Assembly: GCA_963920705.1 (NCBI GenBank)
Contig: OY987238.1
Location: 15,556,183-15,620,182, forward strand
DNA: 64,000 nucleotides
Origin: Odiellus spinosus
Taxonomy: Eukaryota; Arthropoda; Arachnida; Opiliones; Phalangiidae
Direction: 5' to 3'
In this document: positions 36,201 to 47,600 of the stretch, in pieces
Position numbering within the stretch: position 1 is the first letter of the stretch
Layout: each line of letters begins with the position of its first letter
Notes under the pieces: model-generated
The model's input: the letters and a program-made list of their open reading frames with translations, nothing else
Database searches by the model: none
Told to the model about the DNA's origin: nothing
Position numbers and translations under genes: made by a program

Positions 36201-39200
36201 AAAGAAATAGGCCTAATTTTATGGAGATTTAAAGACATGACGTCATAGATGAGGTCCAAAACTATTCTTTGAGATTATTAATTAGAAGATTTTATAGAGA
36301 TTTAATTAATTTTTAATCAATATAATTTGGAAATTTCAAATTTGACGTCTTGAATGGGCAGGGATTGGGTAAAATTGGAAATAGACCAAAATAGGCCTAA
36401 TTTTATTGTTATTTAAAGACATGACGTCATAGATGAGGTCCAAAACTATACTTTGACTTTATTAATTAGAAGATTTCGTAAAGATTTAATTGTTAATTAG
36501 TATAATTTAGAAATTTCAAATTTCTAGTCTTGAAGGGGGAGGGGTTGGGTAAAATTGGAAATAGACCAAAAAAGGCCTAATTTTATTGAGATTTAAAGGC
36601 AAGACGACATAGATGAGGTCCAAAACTACAAATATGAAAAGATTTGGTAAATTTTTAATCATTTTAAAATTGGAAACAAAATATTTAATGTTTCCAGGAA
36701 TATTAGTTCGACATCAGAAAATGGGAACCGTGATAAAAAACTGCGTCTATCAAATTCCGGCTTTACTTATTGACACGTCTGTTCAACCGATTACTTGTAA
36801 CGTTCTCCGAATCAAATTGGATATCGAACCTGATTTTAATTGGAACGATAAAGTTCACGGTAAAACTTCTGAAAATTTTTGGATCTGGGTTGAATCTCCG
36901 GATGACGACGCCATTTTCCATTCCGAGTACTTTGTGCTTTCTAAAAAACAGGTAGAAGTCATTTTAATCCTTTTTAAATTCTTTGAACCCGAAATTGACC
37001 TTTAACTATCTCAGGTGGTTAAAAAAGAGGTCCAGAACTTGATCTTTACGATACCGGTCGATCAAAACCTTCCCCCTCAATATATCGTTCGCGCCGTTTC
37101 TGATAAATGGTTGGGAGCTGAAGGTTCCGCCGCTATCAACTTTAGAAACCTTAAAATGCCGTTACAAAAGGTTCCCGTGACGGAACTCTTAGATTTGCAA
37201 CCCTTACCCAAATCGGCCTTAAAGAACGAAGAATACGAGGAGATTTACAGATTCAGTCACTTCAATCCGATTCAAACGCAACTCTTCCATACTCTTTATC
37301 ATACCGAGAATAACGTTCTGTTGGGAGCTCCCACCGGTTCCGGGAAGACCATAGTAGCCGAAATTGCCATGTTCAAAGTGTTTAGAGATCATCCTGGTGG
37401 GAAAGTCGTTTATATCGCTCCTCTTAAAGCTCTAGTCAGAGAACGAATTGAAGATTGGAAGATTAGATTCGAACAAAATCTCAACAAGAAGTTAGATTAA
37501 CATTCTTAATTGGGTTTTAGTTTCAGAAATTGACCCGGAACTTTCTATTTTCTTTAGGGTAGTTGAATTGACGGGTGATGCGAGTCCCGATGCCCGTTCG
37601 ATCGCGCAAGCTGACGTGATCGTTACCACTCCCGAAAAATGGGACGGTATCAGCCGTAGTTGGCAAAATAGAAACTACGTCCAAGACGTGGCCTTGATCG
37701 TTATCGACGAAATCCATCTGTTAGGAGAAGATCGCGGTCCCGTTCTCGAAGTTATCGTATCTAGAACTAATTTCATTTCGGCTCACACTGAGAAACCTTT
37801 AAGAATAATAGGGTTATCAACCGCCTTAGCTAACGCCACCGATTTAGCCACTTGGTTGGGAATCAAAGATGTGGGTTTGTACAATTTCAAACCTTCCGTT
37901 CGACCCGTACAATTGAGCGTACACATACAAGGTTTTCCTGGAAAACATTATTGCCCAAGAATGGCTTCGATGAATAAACCCGCTTTCAGAGCCATTCAAA
38001 GTTACTCTCCGACCAAACCAACCCTTATTTTTGTATCTTCGCGTCGACAAACTAGATTAACGGCTTTAGATCTGATAGCTTATCTAGCGGCTGAGGAAAA
38101 CCCAAAGAAATGGGTTCACGCGGATGACGCTTCCGTGAGTAAATACGTAGAATTTTATTACCTATCTTATTTGGTAATAAACTCGTTCATTTTCTCATCG
38201 CGTAGATGAATTCTATCGTTCAAAATATAAGGGATCAAAATTTAAAATTAACTCTCGCGTTTGGAATTGGATTGCATCACGCCGGTTTGCACGAACGAGA
38301 TAGAAAAACTTGCGAGGAACTTTTTGCTAATCAAAAAATTCAAGTTAGTTTTGTTTTTTTATAACTAGCAAAGGCTTAAAGTTTGCGTTAAAGCTTAAAC
38401 AGTGTCATTATATGAATTTTGGGAAACTAGCCAAGGCTTAAACAACGTTATAAGAATTTTTATTAATTTACAAAGGCTTAAACATAGTGAGAAATTTGCA
38501 AAAGCTCAAATATTGATCTTAGACCGTATATTTCTTTATTAGGTTCTTATAGCGACCGCTACCTTAGCTTGGGGAGTCAATCTTCCCGCACATTTAGTCA
38601 TTGTTAAGGGAACCGAATACTTTGATGGGAAAACCAGAAGATACGTTGATTTCCCCGTGACGGGTAAGCGAGAATTTCCTGATTAATATCGACCCCCGTG
38701 GGAACACATTCCTAACTGTTTTCCGTAGACGTGCTTCAAATGGTTGGTCGCGCCGGTCGACCCCAATTTGACAACGAAGGAATCGCCGTTGTTCTCGTTC
38801 AAGATTCTAAAAAGGAATTTTATAAGAAGTTCTTTTACAGTCCATTCCCGGTCGAGTCCTGGTAACACCCTTTCTTCGGTTGATTCTTTTTTTTTAACTC
38901 TGTTGTAACGAAGTTTAAATTTTTTCCTTCAGTTTGCTTCAAGTATTAGCCGACCATTTAAATGCGGAGGTTGTTGCCGGAACCATATCAACCAAACAAG
39001 ATTGTCTGGATTATTTAACATGGACTTACTTTTTCAGACGTCTCGTACAAAATCCCAGGTAAAAGAAAAGAGACCTATAAGGTCATAAAAAATGTTAAAA
39101 TAGATGTAATTGGCCGTGGTTAATGGGAAATAGGCAAAAAGGTCATGGGAAATGTTGCAAAAGACCTAAAAGGTCTTGGGAAATGTTACAATAGACCTTA

Positions 39201-41329
39201 AAGGTCATGGAAAATGTAAAAATATACTTAAAAGGTCATGGGAAATGTTACAATAATAAGAAATGTAAAAATAGACGTGAAAGGTTGATGGAAATGAGAA
39301 AATAGGCCAAAATATTAATACTTAATAGAAAAGCCAGAAATTAAAAGAAAATAGGCCTATTTCAATCCAAAAAATCCACACGTGATTTTCTCAGGTTGTT
39401 TAATTGATTTAATGATTTTTTTCCTTGAAGCTATTACGGTCTACAAGACACGGATAATTTTGTTCTGAACAAATTCATATCTTCCCTTATCGACAAATCT
39501 CTCGGAGAGTTGATGTTGTCTAGTTGTTTAGAAGTGGAAGATGTGAGTTATACTCGTTTAAAAAACACCCCAGATTCTAGGTAAATAATCAGATGGTTCA
39601 AAAACCCTCGGATTTAGGACGAAAGAACTCTTCATTCGACCGTACTCGGTTGTATTTCGTCCTATTATTATCTGAATCATCTGACGATCAGAATGTTCAA
39701 AGAAAACATGGGAGCCGACAGTTCTCACGAAAGACTATTACAAATATTAACCCTAGCCACGGAATACGCCCAACTTCCAGTCAGACATAACGAAGACGCC
39801 ATTAACGGGTAATTTTACTAAATCTGGGGTCTATTATATTTTAAAGAGGGTGTTGTTGAAAATAACTCTAAAATCTATTGTTAAAAACGTAGCGATCTAG
39901 CGAAGAGTTGCCCTTTGGAGGTGAACGTTAACTCTTTGGATAGTCCTCACACGAAAGCTCATCTCTTGTTACAAGCGCATTTTAGTCGATTGAATCTTCC
40001 CTCTACTGACTACAATACCGATTTGAAATCGGTACTCGATCAAGCCATTCGAGTAATTCAAGCCATGATTGACGTCGCGGCGGATGCTGGTATATATTAC
40101 TAAAACTAATATATATTATTTTCTAAATATACTTTTTTGTTTCTGCCAAGGTTGGTTGGCCACCACCTTAAGCTCTATGGAATTGTTGCAAATGGTTCTG
40201 CAAGCCAGATGGCACTCCAATAACTCAATATTGACCTTGCCCCATCTCGAAGACACTCATTTACATCTTTTTCAGTAAGTTTGAAGTCTCTACTACGTAT
40301 TAGGCTTAGCATTTGCTTTAAATTAGGCTTAGCATTTGCTTTAAATTAGGCTTAGCATTTGCTTTAAATTAGGCTTAGCATTTGCTTTAAATTAGGCTTA
40401 GCATTTGTTTTAAATTAGGCTTAGCATTTGTTTTAAATTAGCCTTAGCATTAGTTTTAAATTAGGCTTAGCATTCGTTTTAAATTAGATATAGTACCCAT
40501 CTTGAATTATTTATTTTAAAGTTCACTGAAATGGGGTTCGAGCAAAAGTGATATTGGTCTCCCCTGTGATTCCCTTCCCGAATTAATATCCGCCGTCAAT
40601 TCTAAAGGATACAAAGCCTTGTCTTACGTCCTTCAAAAATATCTCGATACCAACCAAATTGAACAGGTTTGTCTTTCATTGCTTTTGTAAGTAAAATTAC
40701 GTAAGACTTAAATTAATTTAATCATCGTGACAGATATATCAAACTTTAAACGCTCTACCTATTATAAGCATCGAAGTATCGGTCAAAGGATTTTGGGACA
40801 ATGATGGCCAACAACAAACTAAACCGTTACAGATCGGTCCTCGAGGTAAAATAGAGTGGACGCGATCTTTTGTATTTGATAGAACAGACATTATAATTTA
40901 ACCCCCTTTTTTCCAGCGAAAGTCTCAAACCCTGATTCTTGGACTCGCGTTCATGCGGATCAAGAATACCTAATTTGCGTCTCAATTGAGAGACCGCGAA
41001 GAGGTCGAAGGGGAGATACTAAAGCCATCGCTCCCAGATTTCCTAAACAAAAGGACGAAGGCTGGTTTTTGGTTTTAGGTTCTTCCGAAAGTAAAGAATT
41101 GTTGGCAATGAAGAGAGTGAGTTCCATTCGAGGACGGACCAATCAACAGTTAGTTTTTTATACCCCCATCACGCCTGGACGCTATATCTACTCGCTTTAT
41201 TGTCTGAGCGATTGTTATCAAGGCTTGGATCAGCAGTACGACTTACATCTCGATGTAACTGAAGCTAGTATCGCGGCTCAGGTTAATTCCGAAGTTACTG
41301 CGGGAGATGAAGAGGATACCCTTGAATGA
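30253..41329 (+). CDS. ASCC3: ASCC3, activating signal cointegrator 1 complex helicase subunit
   Basis: Ski2-like 3'-5' helicase of the ASCC / ribosome-quality-trigger complex, used to split collided ribosomes and to unwind DNA for alkylation repair. Twenty-eight exons join in frame to 2196 aa (the human protein is about 2200): 30253-30428, 30502-30623, 30689-31230, 31651-31931, 32008-32149, 32582-33049, 33141-33689, 33759-33824, 33889-34014, 34092-34316, 34929-35048, 35117-35368, 35431-35607, 35928-36153, 36698-36951, 37015-37490, 37558-38134, 38206-38343, 38543-38663, 38729-38861, 38933-39058, 39431-39542, 39618-39808, 39893-40089, 40151-40274, 40522-40666, 40734-40845, 40917-41329. Cassette 1 has APTGAGKT (about 497-504), DEVH (about 609) and GRAGRP; cassette 2 has APTGSGKT (about 1347-1354), DEIH (about 1451) and GRAGRP. 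Each is followed by a Sec63 domain. All catalytic motifs are intact. Confidence 0.97.
31231..31650. repeat. Minisatellite filling ASCC3 intron 3
   Basis: About twelve units of 25-40 bp carry AGGCCAAATAGTCAGGGAACT, then GTTAGAAAA. The repeat starts within a few bases of the donor and runs to just before the acceptor. It is a variant of the GTCAGGGAA theme. Confidence 0.85.
32150..32581. repeat. ASCC3 intron 5: two copies of a 180-190 bp repeat with TGACGTCA
   Basis: Landmarks are AAATAGACCAAAATAGGCC, GACATGACGTCATAG and GAGGTCCAAAACTATACTTTG, repeated with a period of about 192 bp. The same unit occurs three times in ASCC3 intron 14 (36154-36697), so one intron has probably copied the other. 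The CRE-like octamer is intact in the first unit (32268) and altered in the second. Confidence 0.85.
34385..34670. repeat. 42-bp minisatellite in ASCC3 intron 10
   Basis: The unit contains TTTCTCACCAACTAGC, then TTTTTAGGCTTAAGATTTGGG, and repeats about six times. It is open in the plus frame, which explains a spurious 91-codon frame ([14 protein letters not shown] repeats). Further GGCC/TTTGGTCCTAA decayed sequence follows to about 34830. Confidence 0.9.
35640..35900. repeat. Tandem repeat in ASCC3 intron 13 with CTAAGCCTA cores
   Basis: About three units of roughly 80 bp contain CCCCTAAGCCTAATTTGAAA, then TATAGTCCATTTCTAAG, then GCTAAGCCTATTTTGAAA. Each unit therefore carries two CTAAGCCTA cores. 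Confidence 0.85.
36154..36697. repeat. ASCC3 intron 14: three copies of the intron-5 repeat
   Basis: The unit is the same as at 32150-32581, with TGACGTCA at 36238 and 36422 and a mutated AGACGACA at 36602. The period is 180-184 bp. The order of landmarks is the same as in intron 5. Confidence 0.85.
39059..39345. repeat. Minisatellite in ASCC3 intron 21
   Basis: About eight diverged units of 30-35 bp contain AAAAGGTCATGGGAAATGTTAC and AATAGACCT. The theme (AAAGGTCA(T/G)GGAAA) is related to the GTCAGGGAA family. Confidence 0.8.
40283..40490. repeat. 24-bp minisatellite TTAGGCTTAGCATTTGCTTTAAA in ASCC3 intron 25
   Basis: Eight near-exact copies, each starting TTAGGCTTAGCATT, with small changes in the last ones. 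It follows the donor closely. Confidence 0.95.
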
Positions 41330-41911
41330 AGAAGTGTAAATCATTGGGTATATAAGAATTAAATATATAGATTTGAAATTTTTATTTTCATATAAGCAAA
41401 TTCATTTTTATTTTCATATAAGCAAATTCATTTTTAATTCGTGACAGTTTCAGTTGTAGTGAATTTCCCCTGCAAACTTGCCCATGCAAATTTTTGCTCC
41501 TTCAAATATTATCCCCTGAAACAACGCTAAAACGACCGTCGTTTCTAACTTACGGCTGAATAATAGGCTTATGGTAAAAGGAAATGTTTGAAGGGAGGAT
41601 TTTTAGGTATTTCGTTATAAAGTACATTAAACTTAATCTAATAATTAATATTAAAAATTTATCTGTTTTTTTAACTATTTGTTACCTTACTTATTATTAT
41701 AAATAATTATATTATTTTAAAACATATTTAAGGATTTAAGAATAATATGCTTATGATCATCACATTTAAAGAGTCATAAATGGACATCCAATCAGATGTT
41801 TATAAATATTTCTCCCTCCCCCACTCCCCTCGCTTGTTTTTCATGCTGTCTGCTTTTATTCACGTGTTAAGGAGTTAGGCTTAGAACGTTTCTCATAATT
41901 CAATTAAAAAT

Positions 41912-42447
41912 ATGTCTAATTCTTTAGTCAGAAAGTCTTTAGACTTATTTAACAATGTAGAAATTGTAAAGGGTATGTCTAAAATTAATTATATTACGTT
42001 AATAACTTAATTATTCTCAGTAATGTACTTATTTCAGACAGTACCAAAGGTGAACCATCGAACACTAAATCTAAAAACATTCAGAAAATACAAAAACCCA
42101 AAAATACTTTAAAGGATCAAAAAGTGAAGTCTAAAATAGGTACTTGTATCGATTAACCATAATCTGAATTTGCCAATTAAGTATTCTGAACCCTTTGACT
42201 ATTTGAAGATGAATATCGTAGAAAGAGGCTCGGTGATCAAACCAAGAAAAACCTGGATCTCCTAAGAAAGCTGAGTAATTCTTCAGCCATTTCCAAAGAA
42301 ATGACGCGAAAAGTGTTAAAAAATCGTGAGAAACTTTCTAAAGACTTGATATTTGAAAAGAAAGATGCCAAAAAACCTACGCGAGAAACCTCTTGTTTCA
42401 CTGAAGATGATTTTGCTTGGTTTGAAAAAGAATACCATGTTAGATGA
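41912..42447 (+). CDS. RPS19BP1: RPS19BP1 / AROS-type 40S ribosomal protein S19-binding protein
   Basis: There are three exons (41912-41972, 42038-42139, 42209-42447), giving 133 aa, close to the 136 aa of human AROS (active regulator of SIRT1). It is a small basic protein that binds RPS19 and takes part in small-subunit biogenesis. Family features seen: an N-terminal MSNSLVRKSLDLF segment, a lysine-rich middle, the conserved DEYRRKRLGDQTKKNLDLL block, and an acidic-aromatic C-terminus SCFTEDDFAWFEKEYHVR that lines up with the human FTEEDFQKFQQEY end. AATAAA at 42464-42469 lies 17 bp after the stop. It converges on RPS9, another small-subunit gene, with about 160 bp between the two stop codons. 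Confidence 0.85.
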
Positions 42448-42463
42448 ATTTTCTCAAAATGTA

Positions 42464-42469
42464 AATAAA
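42464..42469 (+). terminator. Poly(A) signal of RPS19BP1
   Basis: AATAAA 17 bp after the stop codon. The opposing RPS9 signal begins about 110 bp further on, so the two transcripts end nearly tail to tail. Confidence 0.75.
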
Positions 42470-42578
42470 TGTACCTAAAAATGATCTTCATTGGTCTAAA
42501 TTAAGCCTATTTAATCTACAAAATGTAGGCTTACTATAAAGAGAGACACTAAAGATCCATTTTAAATTGTTTTGAAAT

Positions 42579-42584
42579 TTTATT
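42579..42584 (-). terminator. Poly(A) signal of RPS9
   Basis: TTTATT on the plus strand (AATAAA on the minus strand), about 25 bp after the RPS9 stop, giving a very short 3' untranslated region. Confidence 0.75.
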
Positions 42585-42609
42585 TTTGCTAGAAAAACAT
42601 TTCCAAAGT

Positions 42610-43311
<702 letters not shown>

Positions 43312-43916
43312 CTATCTGTAATAAAGCGATTAAACAAAAAAATTATTGTATGCTAAGCCTAACGCCTAGCTTAGAAATCGCCATGAAGTAACCCTTGGTA
43401 AAGAAACAACTTTGATATGTTTTCTCCGTGTTATAAATAATGAAAAATTAAGTTAAAATTACGTGGATGATTTCTTCGCGAGTTTATTTATAGATTTTAA
43501 AAAATAATTTAATTGGAATTAATCATTTAATTACCTTTAATGTAAGCACATTGAAGAAAATACCACGCGGCAGATAGAAACGTGAGATATCCAAAGAACA
43601 GCTATTATATATGAAATTAGGAATGGACTTGTTCATCGACAACGTGTCTCCCGCAGTGCTACCAGTTAAAAATTTATACAAAAATAAAGAACAATAATTT
43701 TTATTAAGTTAATAATCAATGATAATAATAGGGTTTAATTACGCTTAATGTTATTTTAATACTTTAGCTTAAGTAAATAATTGATTTTAAATAATTGTAT
43801 TTCTAAAAGCATTATATATATATAAATTTGTAAGAAAGTGTTCAACGGTAAATACCGAAGTATAAGCTTAACGTATTTTCCATAGCGCAGGTATCTTCGG
43901 CATGTTGCACTGATCG

Positions 43917-44007
43917 AAAACCCTTCCTTCTTCTAATTGCTGTCTGCTCAACAACTTATGAACTATAAGTTGTTGAGCAGACAGCAATTAGAAGAAGGAA
44001 GGGTTTT
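43917..44007. repeat. Perfect 43-bp inverted repeat with a 5-nt loop
   Basis: The left arm 43917-43959 (AAAACCCTTCCTTC to ACAACTTAT) and right arm 43965-44007 (ATAAGTTGTTGAG to GGAAGGGTTTT) are exact reverse complements. They are separated by GAACT. It lies between the divergent RPS9 and HPS5 genes. Unlike the MITEs nearby, it shows no mismatches and no target duplication. It could be a hairpin RNA, a very recent foldback duplication or an assembly artefact. Confidence 0.95.
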
Positions 44008-44601
44008 ATCTTGCTAGTCTTCTGAAACAGCTGTCCATGTTTTGTTCGTGGAATGATCATGGGATCCATCATCCATTAGAATTTAGAAAAGGGAAAGTGT
44101 AAATTTTAGTCAATGTTATTATACCGGTATTTATTTTTAATAAGAATTATATTTAATTGTAAGTTTATTTTAAATATCAAAATTGTAGGGTCAAATATTA
44201 ATTTATGCTGCTCGAAATTCTAATAATGCGTGAAAGAAGCCAATACGACGAACCTTCTTGGAAAACAGAGCGAAAGCCAAGGCTTAGCGGAAATGTTATC
44301 TTGTTTATTTTCGATATCTCGACATGATTTGGAGTTTTTATTCGATTTACTAAAACTTTTAAGAGCGCTTCAATCATGAAATGCCATCGCGATAGATAGA
44401 AATGACCTTTAAACTTTGAAATAAACAGTGAGCTTTCAATATGTCACTAGCCTGTAACGCAAACCTCCGTGAAACTAACGCGAGTGCAGCAACGCGATTT
44501 GAAGTAGTAGCTTTTAGTTAAGCGCTTTAAATAACTAGTTTTTAAATAGTTAAATTTTAAAATTGTTTATTAGCTTTTAGTAATTGTCGCGATTTTTCAA
44601 A

Positions 44602-47600
44602 ATGAACAAAAACGTCTCCGAAACTCTAACGATAGATTCGAACCAATACGCTCTTGTTGAAACTGATTCTATGGAAAATGTTTTTTTACCTATTAAAAAT
44701 ACAGCGAGAGTTAAGGTAAGTCTAATTAATCTATTCATTTTCAAACGTACTTTATCATTTGTAACAATTTTAATCATTGGCGCAGTATACTTGTTTCGAT
44801 GTATCGCAACAGTTTGTGGTTTTTGGATCAACTAGCGGCGGTATCTACGTTTTTATTCGAGATACGTTACAGTATCTCAAGTCTGTTACGAATAAGGTTA
44901 GGATTTAACTATACATAGTTTTCACTAAAGGGGGTAAGTGCCTTTCCCCCCATGTTGCCAACCACTTGTGAGTGCAGAGGGAAAGGCTAGAGTTTAGTTT
45001 TGAAACTGATCTGTTCTGAACTGCACTCACAAGCTCCTGGCAACCTGGGAATGAAAGCAAAGCTGGGTAAGAGGGGTGGAATTTTCTTTTGCCCCTTTAC
45101 TGAAAACTATGTATAAAACATTTCCAAAATAACATTTTTATAGACAAATTGCTTAATTTTTAGGATGGCCCAGTTAGTCAAGTCGCTATCGCCCCTGATG
45201 ATTCTATTTTGGCCTTTTCAACAAGGTAGGATACAATTTAATTATTTCTAATAACCAGATTCAAAAATGTTCTAAAACTATGAGGGCAGTCGCGGTCACG
45301 TTGTTGTTTTGGAACACAACGCTGATAAAGAAGGTGTTCAGCCTCATCGCTTGCAATTCACGTACGATCATAAGGGGGCTCTCGTCACCAGCCTTCATTG
45401 GAGTAACACGACTGCTCGACTTTACGCCGGAGATGATGCGGGAAGAGTTTCGATGATTAACGTTTCACTCTCGAGGGTGAGTTTTGATAAAGATGGCTCG
45501 ATCAAAATCTTTAATTCATTGGCTTATTTCGAATCTAGACGAGAAGTCTCTTTCAAGTGCCAAGCGCGACTCTAATGAAAGTAGATTCTCGCGTAGTTCA
45601 GTTGGATTACTCCAAAGATTTTCTTTTAGTATCGTCGTTAACGCGTTCTTACATCTTCAATACTAACACGTAAGTCAATGCCGCTTTTCAATTTGATTCT
45701 CATTCTCGACCCTTTTTATATCAATCCTCGTTTAAATTTTCTCCAAACTTTCATTTTGTCGAAATTCCACGTAGGAATTTGTATAATTTCCGGTATGTTT
45801 CAATTAACCCATCTTCTAAATTTAACCCCATCGTCGTTTGAACTATACTTTAAGCTTACATCTCGATAAAAATCATTTTAAAGGGTTTGTTGCCCCGTTT
45901 TTTAAGTCAAACCAATCGGAACCTTTTCTTAAACCTATTTAAACTAAACCTAACCCTTAAAAATAAACTAAACCATCTTAGTTGAACCAATTTGCTTAAA
46001 TTTAGTTCTGCCATTATCCCTTATTTTTGGTTTAAAAGAAAATGAAGCAACAAACCCTTTAAAATGCTTTAAAATATTTAACGGTTTGTTGAAATTTGTT
46101 CAGGGAACAATGGGTTCAAATTGGCAAGAAATTACGGGATGGTGAATTTGGAGCTTGCCTCTATCCCGGTCCTCGATATCAAGACCCGTGTACTATTTAT
46201 ACGGCGCGACCAGGGGCCAGGCTGTGGGAGGCCGATTTGAGGGGAAACGTTCTATCAACGCACCAGTTTAAGGCTGCTCTCGGAGTCTCGGCCGCCAAAC
46301 TTACGACGTACAAAAACCGAGGCTCCGAAGAGGGTCAACAGGGTACCACCGCGTCGCCGAGCTCTCGATCCGTCGTAGGATTTACAAAGTTATACGCTTT
46401 GTGGCCCAGGTTAGATATTTTGCCTTCTTGACCCGGAAAATTGATTTAACTATTAAATTATTTTCCAATTTTAGCCACGAACTTTCACCGTTTATTCTTA
46501 CTTGGAGTTCCAATGGCTTTTGCATTTTAAATCCAAAAAAAGCCGAAGTTCTGCTAAGATGCGACGAGTTTACTGGTAAGATTCAGTTTTATAAGGCTGG
46601 AGATAAATCTGGGGTTTAGGCTCGTGGAAAAGACCAGAAATTATATTATTATGATTTAGGGTCATTGGAAAGACCAGAAATTTACTCTATTGGAGTTTAG
46701 GGTTGTGGAAAAGACCAGAAATTATTTTACTATGATTTAGAGTCATTGGAAAGACCAGAAATTTACTCTATTATGGTTTAGGGTCATGGGAAAGACCAAA
46801 AATTACTCTATTGGGGTTTAGGGTCATGGAAAAGACCATAAATTATATTATTATGATTTAGGGTCATTGAAAAGACCAGAAATTTACTCTATTGGGGTTT
46901 AGGGTCATGGGAAAGACCAGAAATTACTCTAAGGGGTTTTAAATTATTTTCTAGATATAAAATGCGTGAAATGCTACAAAAGTTACCTGTACATAAACTA
47001 CCAATTTGATAAATTTGCGCGAATCGCGGTTCTACCTCCTGACAAAGCTGCCAAAAAGCTTTTTGGGTTTTCCCTTTACCATCAGTGCGCCAGTTTTATG
47101 GTTGAAAACGAGGCTTATTTCACTAAGAAAAAATCCTGTCTCTCTCCGGCCAATCTCGCTACGTTGCTCGATAAACTGAAAGAGGCCCGAGAAATTAACC
47201 TGGTCGAGGCTCTAGAGCCGTTAATAGCGGTTATTCTGGCCAGAGAAAACGAAAATAAACGCGAGAAAGATGAAACTCCCCCCCCCAAATCAGTCCGACG
47301 CCCCAGATCGGCTTTGGCTCACCACGGTGGAGATCCCAATCGCTCGCGACGCGCTTCACCTCAACCAGCCCGATGTCGCTCAGCCTCGCCCATGCTCCGT
47401 CAAAGACATCCTTCCGGATCACCTCCCACTTCCGCTCTTTCAGAAACACTCGCTAAGAAAGGTTTCGATAATGTCACCAAAAGTCAGGAAGAAATACGCA
47501 AAGCCAAGTTTAAACCAACTCATCGTAAAACGAAAAGCGATTCCAACGCGGCCGCTTTGATCAGCGGAATGAATATTCCTCTTAAAAATGGGGCGGTGGC

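Noticed and set aside
40283..40490. TTAGGC-rich repeats as nematode-type telomeric sequence
   Set aside because: The unit is TTAGGCTTAGCATTTGCTTTAAA, not a pure TTAGGC run, lies in an ASCC3 intron, and the gene content points to an arthropod.
44584..44835. Upstream extension of the HPS5 first exon starting at TTG 44584
   Set aside because: The ATG at 44602 is in the same frame and sufficient; reading on past the donor at 44716 just continues into the intron.
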